Shown here: positions 1 to 7,957 of the stretch, in pieces | Layout of the letters: every line of letters begins with the position of its first letter | Numbering within the stretch: the first letter of the stretch is position 1 | From: Pedosphaera parvula Ellin514 | GTDB taxonomy: Bacteria > Verrucomicrobiota > Verrucomicrobiia > Limisphaerales > Pedosphaeraceae | NCBI RefSeq assembly: GCF_000172555.1 | Contig: NZ_ABOX02000059.1 | Span: 1-40,763 of the forward strand | DNA length: 40,763 bases | Direction: 5' to 3' | Made by a program: the position numbers and the translations under genes | The notes under the pieces: generated by a model | What the model was told of the DNA's origin: nothing | What the model saw: only the letters and a program-made list of their open reading frames with translations | The model's database searches: none

Positions 1-1
1 T

Positions 2-1027
2 GCGCAGGATAATTTCGGAAACTGCATTCGCATCAACGGTGATTACGTGATCGTGGAACATCTCTATTTTCACAATACAGCGATGTATGTGGACGGAAAT
101 TACTATTCGTCCGACGGTGGCTGGATCGTCTGGGAAATGGGCGCGATCAATATCGCGAGAGGCTCGGATTACTGCATCATCCGAAACAACGAATTCTATG
201 ACTGCGTGGCTGGAATCCGGAGCCGCGGAAAATTTGCGAACATCCAATACAATTATATCCACGACTGCAATCGTCCGATGAAGCAATGGAATTGGGGCCC
301 GCTCGGCATTTGGATGGGCCAGGATTTTCAGACGTGCACCGGAAACACGATCGTGAACATGCAGGTGGTCGATTCCGATCCTTCGCATTTTGCCAATGGT
401 GTCGGTGGAGGCGCTTTCGAAATCGATGATGGCCGTTACAACAAATACAACATCGTTCTCACGGACAATTTTACCCGCGGCAATTGCGGCTTCCTCGAGG
501 CGGTTTTTGACGATGTGACTCCTGCTCCGCTCTATAAGGATTGGAAGATCAAGTTCAATGTGAGCGACGATTACCAGGCGTTTGTGAAACTCCGCTTTGC
601 ACAGAACTGCGCGGTGGATAACAACACGGTGTTGCGCCGGAAAATTAACTCGAACGAACTCGGAGTGTTTCTTCTCAAAGGCAACGGCACGGCTAATAAA
701 TTCCGCAACAACATCATCATGACAAAATACAACGTCGAAGTTTTTAATGTCGTTGGAAGCTACACGCCAGGCAGCATCATCCAGAACAACCATTATTATG
801 CGGTCGGAACGCTGGTCATGGGTAATGAAGGACCCGGCGCCAGCCCAACGTATGGCGATGCAAAATTCGCGAATATCACAGGGACCAATGCAATCGATTT
901 TTCCATCCTAGCCACCAGTCCGGCGAAGAACACAGGATTGAACCTGGGTTACAGTTATGATTTCAGCGGCTATCCGCTTTATTACGGATCGGCTCCGGAT
1001 CGCGGGGCATTTGAGTACCATCCGTAA
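2..1027 (+). CDS. Right-handed beta-helix repeat protein, 5'-truncated by window edge
   Basis: The frame is open from the first bases of the window to the TAA at 1025-1027, so the N-terminus lies upstream. The visible ~341 residues show the short repeating pattern of right-handed parallel beta-helix proteins: many Asn-rich turns (IRNNEFYDC, IQYNYIHDC, VDNNTVLRR, FRNNIIMTK, IIQNNHYYA) spaced about one coil apart. Proteins with this fold are commonly secreted pectate-lyase-like or polysaccharide-binding proteins. The C-terminus (SPAKNTGLNLGY ... DRGAFEY) resembles the usual end of such extracellular beta-helix proteins. No catalytic residues can be assigned with confidence. The substrate is unknown, and the signal peptide expected for this class would lie outside the window. 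Confidence 0.8.
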   Translation, partial: AQDNFGNCIRINGDYVIVEHLYFHNTAMYVDGNYYSSDGGWIVWEMGAINIARGSDYCIIRNNEFYDCVAGIRSRGKFANIQYNYIHDCNRPMKQWNWGPLGIWMGQDFQTCTGNTIVNMQVVDSDPSHFANGVGGGAFEIDDGRYNKYNIVLTDNFTRGNCGFLEAVFDDVTPAPLYKDWKIKFNVSDDYQAFVKLRFAQNCAVDNNTVLRRKINSNELGVFLLKGNGTANKFRNNIIMTKYNVEVFNVVGSYTPGSIIQNNHYYAVGTLVMGNEGPGASPTYGDAKFANITGTNAIDFSILATSPAKNTGLNLGYSYDFSGYPLYYGSAPDRGAFEYHP

Positions 1028-1251
1028 AAGAGGCATCCCGGCTGGGGGGGCCCAGAGGGGGCGACTCATAACATGGTTCATTTTAGTTGCGGGATTTGGG
1101 CAGCAGCGAATGCAGCTCTACTGATCGGCAGCTAAGAGAAAATCGATTTAAATACAATTGAGGACAGAAACGTTCTGCCTTCAACAAACGAAGATCTTAC
1201 AGTGGCGGGGTGCTGCCCAGCGACCAGGGAATAAAACGAAGAGATTACTAA

Positions 1252-1740
1252 TTAGAGGTCCGCAATTCGGGCTTTACGTGCTGCTTCCAAACCGTCGGTG
1301 CATACTAGCGGCAACTCGTTCAATGTGAGCCAAAAGCTCTTTATTATTTTACAGAACTCCGTTCTTTGTGCGGTTCCTGGAGATTTGACGACAAATGCGT
1401 TGACACCAAGCCGGTAGGCTTTCTCGATGTCACCAGGATGTGTGGAGGAAGATAACATGACGGTCGGCAGGCAACGCATCACATCGTCTTTCGCAAGCCA
1501 CTCCAAAACATCAATGCCGGTTTTGCGTGGCATTTTCAAATCCAAAAGCAGCAAAGCTGGAATTGGAAAGCGCTCACGGTCAGAAAACGACCCGACTCCT
1601 GAAAGATAATCAATAGCCTCCTGTCCATTGCTAACGGTATGTAAGGGGCTGTGTATTTCAGCCTCTCGGAAGGCGAATTGCAAAAGCAACACGTCATTCG
1701 GATCATCTTCCGCCAACAACACGCATTGACCGGTTTTCAT
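1252..1740 (-). CDS. Rcp1-type single-domain response regulator
   Basis: This 162-residue protein is a lone receiver domain with no output domain. The acidic pocket is E11/D12/D13, the phospho-acceptor is D67 in LLLLDLKMP, the switch Ser is at 97-98 and the conserved Lys is K119 in FVVKS. The insertion before the acceptor aspartate and the wording VLLAEDDPNDVLLLQ are typical of the Rcp1 family, which pairs with phytochrome-like PAS kinases. Its start codon overlaps the stop of the upstream kinase gene by ATGA, so the two are probably translationally coupled partners. It most likely relays or buffers phosphate by protein contact; its downstream target is not visible here. Confidence 0.93.
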   Translation of the reverse strand: MKTGQCVLLAEDDPNDVLLLQFAFREAEIHSPLHTVSNGQEAIDYLSGVGSFSDRERFPIPALLLLDLKMPRKTGIDVLEWLAKDDVMRCLPTVMLSSSTHPGDIEKAYRLGVNAFVVKSPGTAQRTEFCKIIKSFWLTLNELPLVCTDGLEAARKARIADL

Positions 1741-3647
1741 GCTCCATCTCTTTGAAGTTGCAGCCAGAATTGGCTCCCTTTTCCCGGTTCGGATTCAACG
1801 CCGGCTTCACCGCCCATGCGTTCAACTGCTTTACGGACAATAGCCAACCCAATTCCGGTTCCCGGATAAGTATCGCTGTGGATTCTTTGAAACATTTGGA
1901 ACAACTGTTTTTTTTCATTCGCATTAATTCCAATACCGTTATCCTCAATCCAAAGACGCACGCCGTCGCCATTTGGTTCGGAATGAATGCGCACATGCGG
2001 CACAGTGCCAGTCGGCACGAATTTTACAGCATTGTCCAACAAATTTGTGAGGCACTGCGTCAAGGAGACTTCATTCCCCGTTACACGAAACAGCGGCTTT
2101 TGAATTTTGATCTCCGCCTGGGGTGGTTGAAATTCCAGCCTCCCCTGAATGATGCCGTCGATTAACTTTTCCAAGTCAATGGGTTCGAGATTGATTGGCG
2201 CTTGAGACAAGCGTGTGAGCGTGAGCAAATCCAGAATCAATTTGTCCATCCGATGCGCGGCAGTAATTGTCCTCTTGAGCAAATCGACACCTGGTGCTCC
2301 AATTGTTTCACCGTAATCTTTCAATACTATCTCCGAAAAACTCTCAATGGCGCGCAGCGGGGCACGCATGTCATGCGAGAGACTGTATGAAAATGATTCC
2401 AATTCCGTGATGGTTTTTTCGAGAGAGCGTGTCCGTTCACGCACCTGTAGTTCCAATTCATTCGCATAAGATTGAAGTTTTTCTTTCGCTTCGGCGAGGG
2501 CCTTTTCGGCTTGTTTGCGCTCTGTGATGTCCCGTGCGATTTTCGACGCGCCAATTATATGGCCGCTGGGATCTTTGATCGGAGAGATGGTCAGTGAAAT
2601 CGGAATGTGGCGTCCTTCTTTAGCCACTCGGATTGTTTCAAAATGGAACACGCGCTCCCCTCGGCGCAAGCGCCCAAGGATTTCATCTTCCTGCTCTTGC
2701 AATTCGGGAGGGACCAGCGTTTTGATAGACTTCCCGATTATTTCGTTCGCGGAATAACCAAAAATGCGCTGCGCTCCTTCGTTCCAACTGGTAATAATCC
2801 CATCCAGATTCTTGCTGATAATTGCGTCATCGGAATTCTGCACGATAGCCGCCAACCTCAAAGCTGCGACTTCGGCTTCACGGCGCTCGGTAACATCCCG
2901 GAAAACCAGGACCACGCCCCTCAAATCTGCTGCACTCCCACGTATAGGCGCTCCACTGTCGTCGATGGGCCGTTCTGTGCCATCTTTTGAAATGAGAATG
3001 GTATGATTAGCCAGCCCTACGACCTTTCCTTCCTGGATAACTTTGTTCACTGGGTTTTCTGCCGGTTGCCGGGTGAATTCGTTAACAATCTTGAATGCAT
3101 TATCCAACGGAATGCCGATTGCCTGGGGCGTATCCCAGCCGGTAAGTGTTTCGGCCACGGAATTCATGAACGTGATACGGCCATTTCGATCTGTAGCAAT
3201 TACTGCATCACCAATACTGGACAAAGTGACACGAAATTGTTCTTCACTCTGGCGGACCCGTTCCTGTGTGTTCACTTCGTGACTGATGTCTCTCGCAATT
3301 TTCGATGCTCCAATAATCCGGCCTTCCGAATTAATGAGGGGTGAAACGGTCAGGGAAATATTAAGAAGTGCGCCGTTTTTGGCCCGCCGAACCGTTTGAT
3401 AATGTTTGATTCGCTCTCCACGCTTAATTCGCTCCAGAATGACTGGTTCCTCTTCCATTCGGTCCGGGGGAATAAGCATTGTGACCGGCTGTCCAATGGC
3501 CTCCTGCGGTGTGTAACCAAAAATTCCTTCCGCTCCCTGGTTCCAACTGGTGATGATTCCGTCGAGGTTTTTAGTAATGATGGCGTCTTCAGAGGAATCC
3601 ACGATGGCCGCCAATAACGCACGGGATTGTTCGTCATTTTCCCTCAT
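1737..3647 (-). CDS. PAS-PAS-PAS sensor histidine kinase
   Basis: A cytoplasmic-looking kinase of about 636 residues with no transmembrane segment. Three PAS domains (about residues 10-125, 130-255 and 262-385) are followed by a coiled-coil linker, a HisKA dimerisation domain with phospho-acceptor H425 (SLSHDMRAP) and a HATPase with N box (NLLDNAVKF), G1 (DNGIGI) and G2 (GTGIGLAI). PAS 1 and 3 are close copies, sharing KNLDGIITSWN and IGASKIARDI, while PAS 2 is of a different type. The H-box context matches phytochrome/Rcp-type kinases, which fits the ATGA-coupled Rcp1-like regulator downstream. I chose the ATG at 3647, just before the first PAS; the frame stays open to 3719, but those extra residues look non-homologous. 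The ligand is unknown. Confidence 0.92.
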   Translation of the reverse strand: MRENDEQSRALLAAIVDSSEDAIITKNLDGIITSWNQGAEGIFGYTPQEAIGQPVTMLIPPDRMEEEPVILERIKRGERIKHYQTVRRAKNGALLNISLTVSPLINSEGRIIGASKIARDISHEVNTQERVRQSEEQFRVTLSSIGDAVIATDRNGRITFMNSVAETLTGWDTPQAIGIPLDNAFKIVNEFTRQPAENPVNKVIQEGKVVGLANHTILISKDGTERPIDDSGAPIRGSAADLRGVVLVFRDVTERREAEVAALRLAAIVQNSDDAIISKNLDGIITSWNEGAQRIFGYSANEIIGKSIKTLVPPELQEQEDEILGRLRRGERVFHFETIRVAKEGRHIPISLTISPIKDPSGHIIGASKIARDITERKQAEKALAEAKEKLQSYANELELQVRERTRSLEKTITELESFSYSLSHDMRAPLRAIESFSEIVLKDYGETIGAPGVDLLKRTITAAHRMDKLILDLLTLTRLSQAPINLEPIDLEKLIDGIIQGRLEFQPPQAEIKIQKPLFRVTGNEVSLTQCLTNLLDNAVKFVPTGTVPHVRIHSEPNGDGVRLWIEDNGIGINANEKKQLFQMFQRIHSDTYPGTGIGLAIVRKAVERMGGEAGVESEPGKGSQFWLQLQRDGA

Positions 3648-3876
3648 AATCACAATAAACTTGCCCCAAATTCTTCGATGTTCAAGTGGGTAAAATCGCC
3701 AATGCCAAGCACTTCCCAATCTTTAGTACGCAAGATCACGTTCACTTCCTACTCCCTGAAACGGACTATTTGGCGCGGCAATAAAATGGCTGTGATGGCT
3801 GTTACTTGGGAGCGGTTCTTTTCGGACTTCGGAGGTCCCAGAGGCAAAGGAGAGTCTGGGCGCATCTTCCCTCATC

Positions 3877-3911
3877 CCCCCCTTCTCCCATTGCAAGGGG
3901 GAGAAGGGGGG
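3877..3911. repeat. C/G-rich perfect inverted repeat
   Basis: The arms at 3877-3889 and 3899-3911 are perfectly complementary over 13 bp with a 9-nt loop. No T-run follows on either strand, so it does not look like a standard terminator. It lies between the kinase promoter side and repeat copy A, and resembles the palindromic intergenic repeats found dispersed in many genomes. Confidence 0.7.
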
Positions 3912-3944
3912 CTGCCTGGCGTGTTTGGATTGATTGGGCTCTGT

Positions 3945-4090
3945 CGCGCGGTTGCCGTCGTGGGTTGAAAATTGAAGGGTGAAGTTTTGGTGCGGGCTTT
4001 ACGTCGCGGTGGGGATGGTTTCATGGTCCGAAGGTGAGTGGGGTGGGAAGCAAAATGGCTGTGTGATTAATTGGGCTTGGCCCCTTTTCT
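3945..4090. repeat. Dispersed intergenic repeat, copy A
   Basis: This stretch shares most bases with 4579-4735 and, over its first ~100 bases, with 6048-6145. Shared blocks include TGGGTTGAAAAT, AGGGTGAAGTTTTGG, GGATGGTTT and GCAAAATGG. All three copies lie in the same orientation. No protein is encoded consistently across the copies, so this is probably a non-coding repeat. Confidence 0.7.
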
Positions 4091-4113
4091 ACGGGACCAA
4101 AAAAATTGCCTGA

Positions 4114-4482
4114 TTATGGGGTACCCAGTGAATCCTGTGTTGATTGGCTGGTCTTGTGAAAGCCAAAGGTCGAGTTCACACTCTTGCTCCAGCAGGCTGA
4201 ACCGCTGAACGTCCCTGTTGCGGGCGCCACATAGACGCCATGGAAAGCAATCGTCGTTCCTTGTCTGATCACTTTGATGGTAAACTCGCCGGTTTCGTTT
4301 TTGCCTGTTCCTGAAAAACTGTCCTTGCTGTTCTGTTCCAATTCGAGCGTCTGGCAGTGTAGTTGGGCTGCAAGATGGGCTTTGATTTGCTCCTGGCTGG
4401 CTGTGGCGGAGTTCTCGTTGACGTGGACGCAGCCGAACATGATTACGAGTGGCAAAAGAACGAGAAATCTCAAAACACGCAT
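4114..4482 (-). CDS. Small predicted lipoprotein
   Basis: A 122-residue protein with a basic N-terminus, a hydrophobic stretch and a lipobox ending VIMFGC, so Cys18 is the predicted lipidation site. The mature part begins with a polar segment rich in Gln and Ala, followed by a short beta-rich domain (GEFTIKVIRQGTTIAFHGVY). I recognise no family. Dispersed repeat copies lie on both sides (3945-4090 and 4499-4735), so this gene and its neighbour may have been rearranged together. The role is unknown, and the likely location is the periplasmic face of a membrane. Confidence 0.65.
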   Translation of the reverse strand: MRVLRFLVLLPLVIMFGCVHVNENSATASQEQIKAHLAAQLHCQTLELEQNSKDSFSGTGKNETGEFTIKVIRQGTTIAFHGVYVAPATGTFSGSACWSKSVNSTFGFHKTSQSTQDSLGTP

Positions 4483-4831
4483 GAAGGTTTGACTACACCG
4501 AGTCCTGAGCCTTTGGCAAGAACCAACTCACTGGCTGTCGCTTACACTCATTGGATGCTCTCTCTGAGTCGGGTATAGGCGGTTGTTGGCGTGGGTTGAA
4601 AATCGTAGGGTGAAGTTTTGGTTCGGACTTTACTTCGCGGTGGGATGGTTTGATTCTGCGAAGGTGAGCGAGGTTGGAAGCAAAATGGTTGTGTAATCAA
4701 TTAGGTATGACGCTTTTTGGACCCCTTTTGGAAACGCCCCGGTTGTATCGATTAATGGTAGAAGGGAATTTTTATCATCCAAAAGCAAATGAGATTTACG
4801 CGAAAGCGGTTCTACAGATAGACTCACGCCG
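4483..4831. other. Intergenic region between divergent genes, mostly repeat copy B
   Basis: These 349 bases separate the minus-strand lipoprotein from the plus-strand HEAT-repeat gene and should contain both promoters. Most of the length is repeat copy B. I could not pick out a convincing -35/-10 pair. Confidence 0.6.
4499..4735. repeat. Dispersed intergenic repeat, copy B
   Basis: Copy B matches copy A over 4579-4735 and copy C (5977-6145) from its left end. The left part shared with C includes TACACTCA, GATGCTCTCT and GGCGGTTGTTGGCGTGGGTT. B is the longest version and joins the parts seen separately in A and C. Confidence 0.75.
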
Positions 4832-5965
4832 GTGAAGGTACTCCGAACAACATTGATCACTCTGGCTGTCCTGGCCGTTCTAGCCGTTGGTGCGTTTGTT
4901 TTGCGCCGCAGCCCAACAGAACAGTTGAGCGACGGTTTACGCGCAAAGCCTTCCGGCATGGAAAAAGTGACGCGTGAAATTCCGCTGGTGAATATACCGA
5001 CCGCGACTGAACGCCAACATCGGGCGATGAAGGAAGTCAGACAAATGGGCACGAACGCCACCGCGCTCATCCCTGAACTGATCGAACTGCTCGACGACAA
5101 AAGACCAAACGAAGCGATTTACACCCTCAAAGGAATGGGTCTGGCGGCCGAACCAGCATTGATCGAGGCTGCGTCTCACACCAACGCCGTTCGCCGGCGC
5201 AACGCGCTGATTGCACTCTGCGTCATTCAATCGACGAACGCCGCCCGTGTCCTGAGCCAGGCCTTGCACGATCCCGATCCAACAGTGCAACAAGTCGCCG
5301 CAAGCCGTTTGGCCTCGCTGCATCAGAACCCTACGGATGCCGTTCCAACACTCATTCAAGCTCTGGAAACCGCCAATGACGAAACCGCCATTCGGGGCAG
5401 AGCACGGACGCTCGCCTCTTACGGAGAAGATGCAAAGTCGGCCGTTCCCGCCTTGCTCAAGATTGTCGATAAGGGCGAGTATAACGAGATCGTCGGCGGT
5501 GCGGGCTATGCCTTGAAAAGGATCGATCCCAAGGGTGCAACTCAGGCCTTAATCGCCCGGCTCGATGCCAAAGAACCTGAGATTCGCCGGGGAGCCGCCA
5601 CTCTGGTCTTCGAACTCAAAGAAGATGCTGAGCCCGCCATTCCAGCGTTAATCAAGCATCTGCACGACGAGGATCAACAGACGCGGATTCAGTGCGCTGT
5701 CGGATTGCGCGAAATTGCCAGGCAGGGCAACGTCGTGGTGCCTGCGTTGATCGGATGCTTGTCAGATCCTGACCCGAACTTTCGCGCCATCGCCGCGATT
5801 GCTCTGCGCAGCTTTCCGGAAGAGGCCAGGAAAGCGGTTCCAAGAATCATCGAACTTCTCCGCGAAACGGATGATCAACTGGCTGCGACCGGGTTGTTTA
5901 CCGCGCTGAGCGACATCGACCCTGAGGCGGCGCAAAAGTTCGCCCAAGAACACAACGAAAAATAA
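4832..5965 (+). CDS. HEAT-repeat protein with N-terminal membrane anchor
   Basis: A 377-residue protein starting at GTG. Residues 6-24 form one hydrophobic segment (LITLAVLAVLAVGAFVL), probably a signal anchor. The rest is an alpha-solenoid of about seven HEAT or PBS-lyase-like repeats, each built like AVPALLKIVDKGEYNEIVGGA, with the recurring pattern P-x-L-I-x-x-L. Such domains are protein-binding scaffolds with no catalytic site; membrane-anchored versions are common in verrucomicrobia and planctomycetes. The partner is unknown. The gene stands alone on the plus strand, flanked by repeat copies B and C. Confidence 0.85.
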   Translation: MKVLRTTLITLAVLAVLAVGAFVLRRSPTEQLSDGLRAKPSGMEKVTREIPLVNIPTATERQHRAMKEVRQMGTNATALIPELIELLDDKRPNEAIYTLKGMGLAAEPALIEAASHTNAVRRRNALIALCVIQSTNAARVLSQALHDPDPTVQQVAASRLASLHQNPTDAVPTLIQALETANDETAIRGRARTLASYGEDAKSAVPALLKIVDKGEYNEIVGGAGYALKRIDPKGATQALIARLDAKEPEIRRGAATLVFELKEDAEPAIPALIKHLHDEDQQTRIQCAVGLREIARQGNVVVPALIGCLSDPDPNFRAIAAIALRSFPEEARKAVPRIIELLRETDDQLAATGLFTALSDIDPEAAQKFAQEHNEK

Positions 5966-5976
5966 ACTGCAACTTA

Positions 5977-6145
5977 GAGAGTCAGTCCTCTGGCCAGCAA
6001 ACCAAATTATTTACACTCACCTGATGCTCTCTGAGTCAGGTAAAGGCGGTTGTTGGCGTGGGTTGAAAATCGAAGGGTGAAGTTTTGGTTCCGACTTTAC
6101 TTCTCGGTGGGATGGTTTTGTTGTGCGAAGGTGTGGGAGGAGTTA
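5977..6145. repeat. Dispersed intergenic repeat, copy C
   Basis: Starting just after the stop of the HEAT-repeat gene, this stretch matches copy B closely from TACACTCA through GGCGGTTGTTGGCGTGGGTT, AGTTTTGGTT and TTTACTTC to GCGAAGGTG. It lacks the right-hand GCAAAATGG block of copies A and B. Confidence 0.75.
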
Positions 6146-6164
6146 TTTGGCGGGGTGATTTGGT

Positions 6165-6475
6165 GTTGTGGGTCGCGTACGCGAGTGAGTTTTGAGGGGA
6201 TTGGTTGCCAGGGAAATTTGATCCGGCTCACGCCAGATGCTACGCGAGTGAACTTGCCTGGCGGTTGGACTGAAATCGTGGGCCGCGTACGCGAGTGGAG
6301 ACGAGAGATGGGATGGCGTCGTTGGCCTTGTTTGGGAATCGACGCAGCGAGTTCCCTACCGATTAGAATGTGCCTGACGGTTGGATTGAATCGTTGGTCG
6401 CGTACGCGGGAACGGCTGAGGGTTGGATTGGAATCCGGGCCGTGTCAGGGCTCCACAGAGTGTCTCCCTACCGAA
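6165..6475. repeat. Degenerate tandem units with CGCGTACGCG palindromes
   Basis: The perfect palindrome CGCGTACGCG occurs at 6174-6183, 6284-6293 and 6399-6408, spaced 110 and 115 bp. Between copies, other blocks recur in order: GCCTGGCGGTTGGACTGA against GCCTGACGGTTGGATTGA, and CGAGTTCCCTACCGA against GTGTCTCCCTACCGA. This is a degenerate tandem repeat of about 110 bp with no obvious coding role. Confidence 0.7.
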
Positions 6476-6517
6476 TAATTGACGGATTCCTCCAACGTCG
6501 TATCAAGGGCTATCCTC

Positions 6518-6733
6518 TCATTTCACTCCTTTTAGCAGGGCGAAGATGGCCATCGCATGACCATGGCCCAACTGAAAGTCATCTTTGAGCCATTTAACGA
6601 TCGCTCCCGCTTTTACGCCGACAGCAAGTTGCCCATTGTGTGTGAATCCCTTTTTCTCGGCGAGCGCCCGGAAGTCAGCGGGGCTTTTGCCGGTCTTTGC
6701 CTGAATGTTCGTGAGATATGCTTGAAATGACAT
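6518..6733 (-). CDS. DUF4287 domain-containing protein
   Basis: A 71-residue protein that is entirely one DUF4287 domain: it opens MSFQAYLTNIQAKTGKSP, contains VKAGAIVKWLKDDF and ends GHGHAMAIFALLKG, the family signature. The family's biochemical role is unknown to me. The ATG at 6733 was chosen because the family begins exactly there; an upstream in-frame extension to 6853 would overlap the DoxX gene. It is the last gene of a minus-strand series AraC-DoxX-DUF4287, 40 bp after the DoxX stop, so co-transcription is likely. Confidence 0.88.
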   Translation of the reverse strand: MSFQAYLTNIQAKTGKSPADFRALAEKKGFTHNGQLAVGVKAGAIVKWLKDDFQLGHGHAMAIFALLKGVK

Positions 6734-6773
6734 AGCCGTATTCTTTGGTTGGGAAGTCTGCCGATCCTGCAAA

Positions 6774-7202
6774 TTACTGCCGCAATAAAATCCACCGGAC
6801 CAACCGAGGCTCGCGCAAGATGAGTCCCACCCAGACCAGCAGGCCAAAGCCAATCGAGAAGGCGATTGGGAAAATTCCGCTTCTGGCGATCACTTGCGTG
6901 GCTGCCGCGCCGCCGAGATAGCCAGTCAATAGAATCGCCCCGAGGATGGCGGTTTTTGGGATCACGTAGAGGGCGGTGCAGGCGAGCAACAGGATGCCGA
7001 TGCGTACGGCCAAATCAGGGCCAATGCCCATCTTCTGGCACGCTTCCATCACCCGAGCCACGCGGATAACCTTGGTGATTCCGTCGAAAGCCAGAAACAA
7101 CACCACTAGTCCGGTGAGGCCTGCTCCCAGCCACGGCATCACCTTGGAAACAGAGGAGAGTTCAGCCGACGTTTGCATGATTGTGTCTTGATTCATAGTC
7201 AT
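6774..7202 (-). CDS. DoxX-like integral membrane protein
   Basis: About 142 residues with four predicted transmembrane helices, near 22-40 (PWLGAGLTGLVVLFLAFDG), 68-82, 86-103 and 112-130. The pattern of a first helix followed by FDGITKVI, then PKTAILGAILLTGYLGGA, is typical of DoxX-like proteins, thought to act in the membrane in redox or quinone-linked roles. The ATG at 7202 is preferred over a GTG at 7208; 7196 is also possible. It begins 17 bp after the stop of the AraC-type regulator, suggesting an operon in which the regulator may control this gene. Confidence 0.85.
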   Translation of the reverse strand: MTMNQDTIMQTSAELSSVSKVMPWLGAGLTGLVVLFLAFDGITKVIRVARVMEACQKMGIGPDLAVRIGILLLACTALYVIPKTAILGAILLTGYLGGAAATQVIARSGIFPIAFSIGFGLLVWVGLILREPRLVRWILLRQ

Positions 7203-7219
7203 AATCACACCGTAGCGAA

Positions 7220-7957
7220 CTATGCCGGCTCCTTATTGTATAAAAACGACAACTGTTCCTTCCCGTGCGTGATTCGCGCCGGGCTCTGTCCGATGAATCG
7301 CTGCAGCGACCGGGTGAGATGTGCCTGATCGTAATAACCCGCTTCGTGAACCACATCGAGGATCGGGGTGCCTTGCCTCAAGAGCTGAGTGGCCCGCCGG
7401 GCGCGCTCAATCTGGTGAATGGCGCCGCGGGTCAACCCCGTTACCTGGAGCACGCGTCGTTGTTCGGTCCGTGTCGTAACACTTTGCAGCTCTCCGCGAA
7501 TCGCGCCCTCCACGGTGCGATCGCTCCCAATCAACCCGCTCCGCACAAGCTTGTTCACAAACGTCTCCATGTTCTCAAAGTTGGGAAAATCCCACGCTGA
7601 ACCATTTAGCCAGAATGAATGTCCCGTCGCGTTCGGCAGGGTCACGCCGTTACGATCACGCAGATTGCCTGATCGCATCAGAGGCATGAAGGTGCCGAGT
7701 TTGAAGAGCACCCCAAACCACTCGCCCTGCGCCGGACAATCCGCCATCGTGGCCTTCGTTTCCGGCCCGCGCACGGTCAAAGAGATCTTACCCTCCAGGC
7801 GCGTGACGACCATCACCCAGTGACACGTGGCGATGGAATGAAACATTCCCGCCTGGTCGCTGTGACTGCGCCAAACCCTTTCAACGAAGGGGGAGTCGGA
7901 CGGGCGATCAGCGAAGGTGATAAGCTTGCCAGGTTCCATTATTTCGTGTGCCTCCAT
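7220..7957 (-). CDS. AraC-family transcriptional regulator
   Basis: A 245-residue regulator when started at the ATG at 7957 (MEAHEIMEPGKL). The N-terminal ~150 residues form an effector-binding domain; the C-terminus is a two-HTH AraC/XylS domain of which the second HTH is clear (ILDVVHEAGYYDQAHLTRSL, then RFIGQSPARI). The frame stays open upstream to 8377, but that Arg/Pro-rich extension resembles no AraC sequence and lies in repeat-like DNA, so I excluded it. The next genes encode DoxX and DUF4287 proteins in the same direction. AraC-DoxX pairing suggests a stress- or solute-induced membrane function; the effector is not predictable. Confidence 0.88.
   Translation of the reverse strand: MEAHEIMEPGKLITFADRPSDSPFVERVWRSHSDQAGMFHSIATCHWVMVVTRLEGKISLTVRGPETKATMADCPAQGEWFGVLFKLGTFMPLMRSGNLRDRNGVTLPNATGHSFWLNGSAWDFPNFENMETFVNKLVRSGLIGSDRTVEGAIRGELQSVTTRTEQRRVLQVTGLTRGAIHQIERARRATQLLRQGTPILDVVHEAGYYDQAHLTRSLQRFIGQSPARITHGKEQLSFLYNKEPA

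Larger units (their letters stand above)
3648..4113. other. Intergenic region with hairpin and dispersed repeat copy A
   Basis: I see no convincing gene in these 466 bases. They hold a perfect 13-bp hairpin (3877-3911) and the first copy of a dispersed repeat (3945-4090), listed separately. An open frame at 3627-3968 runs across the hairpin and has no recognisable protein features. Confidence 0.6.
5966..6517. other. Repeat-rich intergenic region
   Basis: These 552 bases hold dispersed repeat copy C followed by a field of degenerate ~110-bp units centred on CGCGTACGCG palindromes. The plus-strand frame open across it (6050-6478) only reads through the repeats and has no recognisable domain. 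Confidence 0.6.

Noticed and set aside
6050-6478. 142-residue plus-strand open frame
   Set aside because: It runs through repeat copy C and the CGCGTACGCG repeat units, is Trp/Arg/Gly-rich and has no recognisable domain.
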